Source: Bauldia sp. (lineage in GTDB: Bacteria; Pseudomonadota; Alphaproteobacteria; Rhizobiales; Kaistiaceae). From it: a stretch of 41,410 nucleotides of DNA. Of the stretch, positions 25,085 to 32,820 are shown in pieces. How positions within the stretch are numbered: position 1 is the stretch's first letter; each line of letters starts with the position of its first letter. The stretch spans positions 1 to 41,410 of the forward strand of contig JALHRF010000021.1 in the NCBI GenBank assembly GCA_022841545.1, read 5' to 3'. The position numbers and the translations under genes are program-made. The notes under the pieces were generated by a model. That model was given only the letters and a program-made list of their open reading frames with translations. It ran no database searches and was not told the DNA's origin.

Positions 25085-28000
25085 ATGCAGCGCTTCAATC
25101 TCTCGGCCTGGGCGATCGCCCACCAGCCGCTCGTGCTCTTCATGATCATCGTCCTCGCCGGGGCCGGGCTTTACGCCTATCTCAATCTCGGCCGGGCGGA
25201 GGACCCCTCGTTCACCATCAAGACCATGGTGGTGAACGCCGCCTGGCCGGGTGCGACCGCCGCGGAAATGGAAGAGCAGGTCGCCGACCCGATCGAGAAG
25301 AAGCTCCAGGAGCTGCCCTGGCTCGACCGCATCGAGAGCTATTCGCGACCCGGCATCACCTTCATCCGCGTCAACCTCCGCGACTCGACCCCACCCGGCG
25401 AGGTGAGCGACCTCTGGTACGAGGTGCGGAAGAAGGTTGCCGACATCCGCGGCAGCCTGCCGCCGGGCATCCTCGGGCCCGGTTTCAACGACGAGTTCGG
25501 CGACGTCTATTCGGCCCTCTACATGCTCTCGGCCGACGGCATGACCCTCGCCGATCTCGAGGACGTCGCCGAGGACATCCGGCAGCAGCTCCTGAAGGTC
25601 GACGACGTCAACAAGGTCGACGTGATCGGCGCACAGCCCGAGCGCATCTACATCGAATTCAGCCACGCCAAGCTCGCCACGCTCGGCGTCACGCCCCAGC
25701 AGATCTTCGCGAGCGTCGCCCGGCAGAACGCAGTCGTGCCGGGCGGCTCGGTCGAAACATCGGCCGACCGCATCGGCCTCCGCATCACCGGCGCTTTCGA
25801 AGGCGTCGACGCCATCGCCGCCGTTCCCATCGAGGCCGACGGGCGGAGCTTCCGCCTCGGCGACATCGCCGAGGTCAAGCTCGGCTATGAGGACCCGTCC
25901 TCGTTCCTGATCCGCGAAGCCGGCCGCCCGGCGATCGGCATCGGCGTGTCGATGGAGGATGGCGCCAACATCATCGCTCTGGGCGAGCATGTCGACGCCG
26001 CGATGGCCGGCATCCTCGCCGAGCTGCCGGTCGGTGTCGACGTCGTGCAGATCGCTGATCAGCCGCACATTGTCGACGAGTCGGTGTCCGAGTTCTTCAC
26101 CGTCTTCATCGAGGCGCTGGTCATCGTCCTCGTCGTCAGCTTCCTGTCCCTCGGGCTGCGCACCGGCCTGGTCGTCGCGCTCTCGGTGCCGCTCGTCCTC
26201 GCCATCGTCTTCGTCGCCATGTATGCGAGCGGCATGGTGCTCCACCGCATCACGCTCGGCGCACTGATCATCGCCCTGGGTCTGCTGGTCGACGATGCGA
26301 TCATCGCCATCGAGATGATGGTGGTGAAGATGGAGCAGGGTTGGGACCGCGCCCGCGCCGCGACCTTCGCCTGGACCTCGACCGCCTTCCCGATGTTGAC
26401 CGGCACGCTGGTGACGGCGGCGGGATTTCTTCCGGTCGGCTTCGCGCGGTCCAGCTCGGGCGAATATGCCGGCGGCATCTTCTGGGTGGTCGGGCTGGCG
26501 CTGATCGCCTCGTGGTTCGTCGCGGTGGTGTTCACGCCCTATCTCGGGCTGAAGCTCCTGCCGGACTTCACGAAGAAGCGCGGCCGGCATCCCCATGCCG
26601 GTCCGGAGGCGATCTACGACACCCGGCTCTATCGCGGCCTCCGCCGCGTCATCGCCTGGTGCATCGCGCGACGAAAGACGGTGGTGGCGGCGACGGTCGC
26701 GATGTTCGTGGTCTCGCTCGCCGGTTTCGGCCTCGTCCAGCAGCAGTTCTTTCCCACCTCCACGCGCACCGAGCTGTTCTTCCAGCTCCGCCTGCCCGAG
26801 GGTTCCTCGATCGGCGCCACCGACACGGTGGCGAAGGAGGCGGAGGCGCTGCTTCGGGGCGATCCCGACATCGTCAGCTACACGAGCTATGTCGGCCAGG
26901 GTTCGGTGCGCTTCTGGCTCGGCCTCAACCCGGTCCTCCCCAATTCGAATTTCGCCGAGATCGTCATCGTCACCAAGGACCTCGAGGCGCGCGAGCGGGT
27001 CAAGGCGCGTCTCGAACAGGAGATCGCCGACGGCGCCGTCGGCGCGGCGCGGGCGCGGGTCGACCGCTTCGTGTTCGGTCCGCCGGTCGGCTTCCCCGTC
27101 CAGTTCCGGGTCGTCGGGCCGGACCCCCTCGCCGTCCGCGACATCGCGGCAGAGGTCCGCGACGTGATGGCGGCGAACCCGAACGTGATCGACGCCCATC
27201 TCGACTGGAACGAGCAGGTGAAGTCGATCCGCCTCGAGGTCGACCAGGATCGGGCCCGCGCGCTCGGCCTGACCCCGGCCGACGTCTCGGAATCGCTCCA
27301 GACGCTCCTCTCGGGCTACACGGTCACGCAGTACCGGGAGGGGACCGAGCAGATCGACGTCGTCGCCCGCGCCGTGCCCGAGGAACGACTCGACCTCGAG
27401 CAGCTGCCGAGCCTCACGATCGCGAGCCGCAACGGGGTTCCAGTGCCGCTCTCGCAGATCGCCCGGCTGTCCTACGAATACGAGGAGCCGATCCTCTGGC
27501 GGCGCGACCGCGACCTCGTCCTGACCGCCCGTGCCGACATCGTGGACGGCGTACAGGCCCCCGACGTGAGCAACGCGATCGCGCCCCTGCTCGCGCCGAT
27601 CATCGAGGGGCTGCCGGCGGGTTATCGCATCGAGACCGGCGGCTCGATCGAGGAAAGCGCCAAGGCCAATGCCGCGCTTGCGGCCGTCTTCCCGATCATG
27701 GCGGTGGTGATGCTGGCGATCCTGATGATCCAGCTCCAGAGCTTCTCGCGGCTGGCGCTGGTCTTCGTCACCGCGCCGCTCGGGATCATCGGCGCGACCA
27801 TCGCGCTGCTCGTGGCGGGCCAGCCGTTCGGCTTCGTCGCGCTCCTCGGCCTGATCGCGCTCGCCGGCATGATCATGCGCAACACGGTGATCCTCGTCGA
27901 CCAGATCGACAGCGACATCGCCGAGGGCCACGACCGCTACCGGGCGATCATCGACGCGACCGTGCGCCGGGCAAGGCCGGTGGTGCTGACCGCAGCGGCG

Positions 28001-28225
28001 GCGATCCTCGGGATGGTGCCGCTTTCGTCGAGCGTATTCTGGGGGCCGATGGCGATCACCATCATGGGCGGCCTGTTCGTCGCGACCATCCTGACGCTTC
28101 TGGTCGTGCCGGCGCTCTATGCGCTGTGGTTCCGGGTGAGGCAGGAGGAGGCTTCGCCGGTGAAGAAGGAGTCCGTTCCGGCCTTGGCGCCGGAGCCGTT
28201 CCCGTACCCGGCCGCCGCGGAGTAG
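25085..28225 (+). CDS. RND efflux pump permease
   Basis: A 1046-aa inner-membrane proton-driven exporter of the AcrB/HAE1 superfamily, full length. The N-terminal helix (residues about 10-33) is followed by the porter domain (WPGATAAEMEEQVADPIEKKLQ in sequence), then helices 2-6 with the proton-relay segment ALIIALGLLVDDAIIAIE, a second porter domain and helices 7-12 ending in GLFVATILTLLVVPALYALW. It forms an operon with the adaptor and lies downstream of the TetR gene. The substrate is unknown; no metal-specific CusA features are evident. The same frame is open upstream through the adaptor gene, but that extension is not coding. Confidence 0.93.
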   Translation: MQRFNLSAWAIAHQPLVLFMIIVLAGAGLYAYLNLGRAEDPSFTIKTMVVNAAWPGATAAEMEEQVADPIEKKLQELPWLDRIESYSRPGITFIRVNLRDSTPPGEVSDLWYEVRKKVADIRGSLPPGILGPGFNDEFGDVYSALYMLSADGMTLADLEDVAEDIRQQLLKVDDVNKVDVIGAQPERIYIEFSHAKLATLGVTPQQIFASVARQNAVVPGGSVETSADRIGLRITGAFEGVDAIAAVPIEADGRSFRLGDIAEVKLGYEDPSSFLIREAGRPAIGIGVSMEDGANIIALGEHVDAAMAGILAELPVGVDVVQIADQPHIVDESVSEFFTVFIEALVIVLVVSFLSLGLRTGLVVALSVPLVLAIVFVAMYASGMVLHRITLGALIIALGLLVDDAIIAIEMMVVKMEQGWDRARAATFAWTSTAFPMLTGTLVTAAGFLPVGFARSSSGEYAGGIFWVVGLALIASWFVAVVFTPYLGLKLLPDFTKKRGRHPHAGPEAIYDTRLYRGLRRVIAWCIARRKTVVAATVAMFVVSLAGFGLVQQQFFPTSTRTELFFQLRLPEGSSIGATDTVAKEAEALLRGDPDIVSYTSYVGQGSVRFWLGLNPVLPNSNFAEIVIVTKDLEARERVKARLEQEIADGAVGAARARVDRFVFGPPVGFPVQFRVVGPDPLAVRDIAAEVRDVMAANPNVIDAHLDWNEQVKSIRLEVDQDRARALGLTPADVSESLQTLLSGYTVTQYREGTEQIDVVARAVPEERLDLEQLPSLTIASRNGVPVPLSQIARLSYEYEEPILWRRDRDLVLTARADIVDGVQAPDVSNAIAPLLAPIIEGLPAGYRIETGGSIEESAKANAALAAVFPIMAVVMLAILMIQLQSFSRLALVFVTAPLGIIGATIALLVAGQPFGFVALLGLIALAGMIMRNTVILVDQIDSDIAEGHDRYRAIIDATVRRARPVVLTAAAAILGMVPLSSSVFWGPMAITIMGGLFVATILTLLVVPALYALWFRVRQEEASPVKKESVPALAPEPFPYPAAAE

Positions 28226-28277
28226 GCGACGGCCGCATCGTGGGCGCCGTGGGGGCGTCAGCAAGGAGTGAGGCGGC

Positions 28278-28544
28278 GTGAGTTATCTCGTCTACATCGC
28301 GCGGGGACCGCGCGGGGCATTGCGTATCGGCCGGGCCAGCAAGAACGGGAGTCCTGAGGGACAGGAAGCGGGTAAGCGGGCGGACCCGTCGCTTCGGCTC
28401 GTCTACTACGAATTCTTCCAGACGCTCGGCGACGCCATCGTGCGCGAGCGCCAGCTCAAGGCCTGGGAGCGGCGCTGGAAGGTCGAGCTGATCGAGACGG
28501 TGAACCCACGCTGGGACGACCTGTCGGGACGGCTGATGGCGTGA
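28278..28544 (+). CDS. GIY-YIG domain protein, degenerate active site
   Basis: An 88-aa protein of the small GIY-YIG (YhbQ-like) type. The first motif is present as YLVYIARG, and the helix RERQLKAWERRWKVELIETVNP is typical of the family. The second motif, normally YIG, reads ALRIG, and the conserved Arg-rich/His turn that follows it is replaced by KNGSPEGQEAGKRADP. Nuclease activity is therefore doubtful. It begins 52 bases after the RND pump on the same strand. Confidence 0.75.
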   Translation: MSYLVYIARGPRGALRIGRASKNGSPEGQEAGKRADPSLRLVYYEFFQTLGDAIVRERQLKAWERRWKVELIETVNPRWDDLSGRLMA

Positions 28545-28573
28545 GTGCCGCACCGTCCAACGAACAGGCAACT

Positions 28574-28717
28574 GTCATCTCCGCGAAAGCGGGGACCCGG
28601 TAGCCACCGCCGAGTCTCGTTCGTCACCGACATCGGTAACTGCGTCCCCGGTCTTCGCGCCGGAGCCTGTCCCCGGGCGGGCCTTCGGCCCGACCGGGGG
28701 CGCTCGCCGGGGATGAC
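28574..28717. repeat. Palindromic intergenic repeat element
   Basis: The outer arms GTCATCTCC (28574-28582) and GGGGATGAC (28709-28717) face each other and enclose smaller hairpins, including GGGCCTTCGGCCC and the segments CGCGAAAGCG / CTTCGCGCCGG. Similar GTCATCCCCGCGAAAGCGGGGAC mosaics are dispersed in many Rhizobiales genomes. It occupies most of the gap between the GIY-YIG and amidase genes. Only one copy lies in this window. Confidence 0.6.
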
Positions 28718-28748
28718 ATAGTGGAGTGATGCGACGGCGAGGCGTCGG

Positions 28749-30089
28749 TCACTTCACGAAACGCATCAGCCACGATGCTGCCCGCAGCAGGCGGGCGTCG
28801 TCGCCGCGGCGGCCGACGAGCTGGACACCGACCGGCAGGCCGGTGGGGCCGCTCAGCAGCGGCAGCGACACCGCCGGCATGCCGCAGAGCGACCACAGCG
28901 TGTTGAAGGCGGGGTTGCCGGTCGAGCCGAGGCCGGCCGGCGCCTCGCCAGGAGCGGCGGGCGTCAGTATCGCATCGTACCGCTCGAGGACGTCCGCGAG
29001 CTCGGCGTAGAGCGCCTCGCGAACATCCAGCGCCGCGAGATAGGCCACCGCGAGCACATCCCGTCCGGCCTCGATCGTCCGCCGAATCGGATCGCTCAGC
29101 TGGTCCCGGCCGCGATCGTAATAGGAGCCGTAGTGACGGGCGATGCCGGCGAAGGCGATCGCCGTATGGGCAGGGATGGCATCGGCGAAATCCGGCGGCA
29201 GCGTCTCTTCGCGGCAGGCATCGCCCAAGCGGGCGGCGAGTGCTTCGAAGGCGCGCCTGGTCGTCTCGTTCGCCACCGGCCATGACGTTGTCCTGACGAA
29301 GGCAAAAGACGGCGCCGTCGCCAACGGCGACAGCGCCGCGTCGAGGAGCCCATGCGGCGGATGGTTCGAGGAGTCGGGATCGGCAGGGTCGTGCGCGGCG
29401 AGGGCGTCGACCAGCAGCGCCGCGTCGGCAACCGAGCGCGCGAAGACGCCGACCGTGTCGAGAGGCGTCGCCTGCGGCAGTATCCCAGTCCGTGCAATGG
29501 TCCCGAAGGTCGGCTTGAACCCGACGATGCCGCAGAACGAGGCGGGGCGGATCACCGAGCCGTTGGTCTGGGTGCCGACGGCGAGCGGCGCCATACCGGC
29601 CGCGACCGCCGCGGCGGACCCCGATGACGAACCGCCCGGCGTATGGGCCGGGTTGCGCGGGTTCCGCGTGCCGCGCGGGTGCATCGCGCCGAGTTCCGTC
29701 GTCACCGTCTTGCCGAGCACGATCGCGCCGGCCTCTCTGAGCCGCGCCACCACGGCCGCGTCGCGGGCCGGAACGCGCCCCGCGTCGAGCGGCGTACCGT
29801 TCTCGGTCGGCATTCCGGCGGCGTCGATGATGTCCTTCACGGCCACGGGCAATCCGTGCAGCCAGCCGAGCGGCCGCTTGCCCCGCTGCCACTGATCCTG
29901 CGCCCGCGCCTCGGTCCGCACCCGCGCCGGGTCGATGAAGGCGAAGGCGCCGAACTCGGGCTCGTGAAGGGCGATGCGCGCGAGCAGCGCCTCCGCCACC
30001 TCGGCCGCGCTCGTCGCGCCGTCGGCGATGGCCGAGCGGAGCGCGAGGGCTGAGCGGTCGGCGAGGTCGGGAGTGGCGCTGTCGGTCAT
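28749..30089 (-). CDS. Amidase (amidase signature family)
   Basis: A 446-aa serine hydrolase of the amidase signature family. The Ser-Ser-Lys triad is visible: K85 in PVAVKDIID, the cis-serine in PGGSSSGSAAAVA (154-158), and the nucleophile S178 in QTNGSVIRP. Length and layout match enzymes acting on small amides or on AtzF/GatA-like substrates; the substrate cannot be told. It lies 9 bases from the end of the copper ATPase gene on the same strand, so it may be read from the copper promoter, although a functional link is not evident. Confidence 0.88.
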   Translation of the reverse strand: MTDSATPDLADRSALALRSAIADGATSAAEVAEALLARIALHEPEFGAFAFIDPARVRTEARAQDQWQRGKRPLGWLHGLPVAVKDIIDAAGMPTENGTPLDAGRVPARDAAVVARLREAGAIVLGKTVTTELGAMHPRGTRNPRNPAHTPGGSSSGSAAAVAAGMAPLAVGTQTNGSVIRPASFCGIVGFKPTFGTIARTGILPQATPLDTVGVFARSVADAALLVDALAAHDPADPDSSNHPPHGLLDAALSPLATAPSFAFVRTTSWPVANETTRRAFEALAARLGDACREETLPPDFADAIPAHTAIAFAGIARHYGSYYDRGRDQLSDPIRRTIEAGRDVLAVAYLAALDVREALYAELADVLERYDAILTPAAPGEAPAGLGSTGNPAFNTLWSLCGMPAVSLPLLSGPTGLPVGVQLVGRRGDDARLLRAASWLMRFVK

Positions 30090-30098
30090 GGCGGCCCC

Positions 30099-32495
30099 TT
30101 AGATGTCGACTTTCCGCAGCCGGAGCGCGTTGCCGATCACCGACACCGAAGAGAAGCTCATCGCCGCGGCGGCGATCATCGGCGAGAGCAGCAAGCCGAA
30201 CACAGGATAGAGCACGCCCGCCGCGAGCGGGATGCCGAGCGCGTTATAGGCGAAGGCGAAGAACAGGTTCTGCCTGATGTTCCGCATCGTCGCCGTGGCC
30301 AGGCGGCGAGCGCGGAGGACGCCGCGGAGGTCGCCGCCCATCAGCGTGATCCCGGCGCTCTCGACCGCGACGTCGGCGCCGGCGCCCATCGCGATGCCGA
30401 CATCGGCGGCGGCGAGCGCCGGCGCGTCGTTGACCCCGTCGCCGGCCATCGCCACGACGGCGCCGGCGCGCCTGAGGTCGGCAACGATCCGGCTCTTGTC
30501 CTCGGGGAGCACCTCGGCATTCACGGCATCGACACCGAGCTCGCGGGCGACCGCCTCGGCCGTCACCCGGTTGTCGCCGGTCGCCATGATTACCTTGAGG
30601 CCGAGGGCCTTGAGGCCGGCGACGGCTTCCTTCGCGGTCGGCCGGATCGGATCGGAAACGGCGAGGATACCCGCCGGCTTGCCGTCGATCGCCACGAACA
30701 TCACCGTCTCGCCCTGGGCTCGCCGCCGGTCGGCGGCCTCGGCCAGCGGCTTCACCTCGACGCCGTTCGATTCGAGCAGGCGGAGGTTGCCGAGGAGCAC
30801 CTCGCGCCCCGCCACCCTGCCGCGCACGCCCTGGCCGGTCACGGCCGCAAATCCCTCCGCCTTGTCGAGGCGCAAGCCGCGCTCCCGCGCCGCCGCGATG
30901 ATCGCCGTGGCGAGCGGGTGCTCGCTCCCCTGCTCGACCGCGCCTGCTACCGCGAGGAGAACCTCCTCGGGGAAGCCGCGCACCGTCTCGATGCCGGTGA
31001 GCTTCGGCTTGCCCTCGGTCAGCGTCCCAGTCTTGTCGACGACCAGCGTGTCGACCGAGGCCATCCGCTCCAGCGCCTCGGCGTTGCGGATGAGGAGGCC
31101 CACTTCCGCGCCGCGGCCGGTCGCAACCATGATCGATATCGGCGTCGCGAGGCCCAGCGCGCAGGGGCAGGCAATGATCAGTACGCTGACCGCGGCGACC
31201 AGCGCATAGGCGAGCGCAGGCGATGGGCCGAAGATCATCCAGGCGATGAATGCGACCACCGCGACGACGATGACGGCGGGCACGAAGATCGCCGACACCC
31301 GATCGGCGAGTCCCTGGATCGGCGCCCGCGAGCGCTGCGCCTCGGCGACGAGAGCAACGATCCGCGACAGCGTGGTCTCGGCGCCGGTGCGGTCGACCTT
31401 CATGTCGAAGCTGCCGGTGGTGTTCTGCGTGCCGCCGGTGACGCGGTCGCCTGCGTGCTTGTCGACCGGGATCGGCTCGCCGGTGACCAGCGCCTCCTCG
31501 ATTGCGCTCTGACCCGCAACAATGACGCCGTCGATCGGCACCTTGTCGCCGGGGCGGACCCGGAGCACGTCGCCGACCATCACCTCGGCGAGCGGCGCCT
31601 CCTCGGTATCGCCATCGGCGCGGACCCGCATCGCGGTCTTCGGTGCGAGGTCGAGGAGCGCGCGGATCGCGCCACTGGTCTCCGCCCGCGCCCTGAGCTC
31701 CAGCACCTGACCGAGGAGGACCAGGGCCGTGATCACCGCCGCGGCCTCGAAATAAACGCCGACCAGGCCATGGTGCCCACGCATTTCGGGCGGGAAAGCC
31801 TCCGGCGCGAACACCGCCACGAGGCTATAGGCGAACGCGGTGCCGATGCCGATGGCGATCAGCGTGAACATGTTGAGGTTGCGGGTGCGGAGAGACTCCG
31901 CGCCGCGGACGAAGAAGGGCCAGCCGCCCCACAGCACCACGGGCGCGGCGAGCACGAGCTGCAGGTATTGCTGCTCCTGGGGCGCAAGGAACGGCAGAAG
32001 ATCGAGGCCGAAGACGTGCTGCGCCATCTCAACGACGAGAAGGACGAATGCGAGCGGCGCCGCGACCCAGAGCCGCCGGGTCATGTCGATGAGTTCCGGG
32101 TTCGGGCCGGCGTCGGCCGTTGGCGTCATCGGCTCGAGCGCCATGCCGCAGATCGGGCAGGAGCCGGGCCCGTCGCGGACGATCTCGGGATGCATCGGGC
32201 AGGTCCACTTGGCGTCCGGCGCCGGTACCGCCGCCGGTATGGTGGCCCCGGCTCCATGCCCGTGGTGATGCCCGGCATGGGCACGGGCCGGTTCCGCCTT
32301 CAGGTATTTCTCGGGATCCGCGGCGAACTTCGTGCGGCAGCCGTTGGAGCAGAAGTGATAGGTGACCCCGTCATGCTCGTGGGTCGGCTTGCCCTTGGTG
32401 AGGTCGACGGTCATCCCGCATACCGGGTCGATGGCGGTAGCCCGCGCACCGCCGGAGGGCGCTGGGACGTCGGCTTCGTGCGTCTCGGTGGACAT
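30099..32495 (-). CDS. Copper-translocating P-type ATPase (P1B)
   Basis: The 798-aa pump exports Cu(I) (possibly Ag) across the inner membrane. A YHS domain (about residues 21-66, DPVCGM and YHFCSNGCRTKF) and a heavy-metal-binding segment (96-123, CPMHPEIVRDGPGSCPICGM) precede the core; an HAGHHHGHG stretch lies between. The pump core shows TGE at 338-340, the membrane metal site CPC at 443-445, and the phosphorylated D487 in DKTGTLT. There is no classical GMTCxxC HMA domain. It diverges from csoR over 49 bases containing a palindromic operator. Confidence 0.94.
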   Translation of the reverse strand: MSTETHEADVPAPSGGARATAIDPVCGMTVDLTKGKPTHEHDGVTYHFCSNGCRTKFAADPEKYLKAEPARAHAGHHHGHGAGATIPAAVPAPDAKWTCPMHPEIVRDGPGSCPICGMALEPMTPTADAGPNPELIDMTRRLWVAAPLAFVLLVVEMAQHVFGLDLLPFLAPQEQQYLQLVLAAPVVLWGGWPFFVRGAESLRTRNLNMFTLIAIGIGTAFAYSLVAVFAPEAFPPEMRGHHGLVGVYFEAAAVITALVLLGQVLELRARAETSGAIRALLDLAPKTAMRVRADGDTEEAPLAEVMVGDVLRVRPGDKVPIDGVIVAGQSAIEEALVTGEPIPVDKHAGDRVTGGTQNTTGSFDMKVDRTGAETTLSRIVALVAEAQRSRAPIQGLADRVSAIFVPAVIVVAVVAFIAWMIFGPSPALAYALVAAVSVLIIACPCALGLATPISIMVATGRGAEVGLLIRNAEALERMASVDTLVVDKTGTLTEGKPKLTGIETVRGFPEEVLLAVAGAVEQGSEHPLATAIIAAARERGLRLDKAEGFAAVTGQGVRGRVAGREVLLGNLRLLESNGVEVKPLAEAADRRRAQGETVMFVAIDGKPAGILAVSDPIRPTAKEAVAGLKALGLKVIMATGDNRVTAEAVARELGVDAVNAEVLPEDKSRIVADLRRAGAVVAMAGDGVNDAPALAAADVGIAMGAGADVAVESAGITLMGGDLRGVLRARRLATATMRNIRQNLFFAFAYNALGIPLAAGVLYPVFGLLLSPMIAAAAMSFSSVSVIGNALRLRKVDI

Positions 32496-32515
32496 CCTGG
32501 GTCGGTCTCCGTATG

Positions 32516-32532
32516 ATACCCCTATAGGGTAT
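32516..32532. promoter_or_regulatory. Palindromic CsoR-type operator between the copper ATPase and csoR
   Basis: ATACCC-CTATA-GGGTAT is a perfect inverted repeat with a 5-base centre in the short gap between the divergent genes, resembling known GC-flanked CsoR operators. Binding there would shut both genes until copper is present. Confidence 0.75.
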
Positions 32533-32544
32533 ATGGGTCATCCG

Positions 32545-32820
32545 ATGCAAGACGCCACGAAGACTTCGGTGATGAAGCGGCTGAACCGGGTCGAGGGCCA
32601 GGTGCGCGGTCTGTCGCGGATGGTCGAAGACGACCGTTACTGCATCGATATCGTTACCCAGATCGCCGCGGTTCGGGCGGCGCTGCGCAAGATCGAGGAG
32701 GCGGTGCTCACCGATCATGTCGCCCATTGCGTCGAGCAGGCGATCCGGAGCGGCGATCCGGACGACCAGCGTCGGAAGATCGCCGAGCTGATGGAGGTCC
32801 TGGGCCGCGCCGACCGCTAG
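32545..32820 (+). CDS. csoR: CsoR-type copper-sensing repressor
   Basis: A 91-aa DUF156 (CsoR/FrmR/RcnR) repressor. Counting from the ATG at 32545, the Cu(I) ligands are C33, H58 and C62, the exact 25- and 4-residue spacing of CsoR (Cys-His-Cys). This supports copper rather than nickel or formaldehyde sensing. The N-terminus MKRLNRVEGQVRGLSRM is diagnostic. An ATG at 32533 directly after the operator is an alternative start. The stop shares the CTAG at 32817-32820 with the stop of the convergent glycosyltransferase. Confidence 0.92.
   Translation: MQDATKTSVMKRLNRVEGQVRGLSRMVEDDRYCIDIVTQIAAVRAALRKIEEAVLTDHVAHCVEQAIRSGDPDDQRRKIAELMEVLGRADR

Noticed and set aside
24884-28264. 1126-residue minus-strand open frame opposite the RND pump
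   Set aside because: The composition is Asp/Arg/His-rich without domain character, and the opposite strand encodes a complete RND permease.
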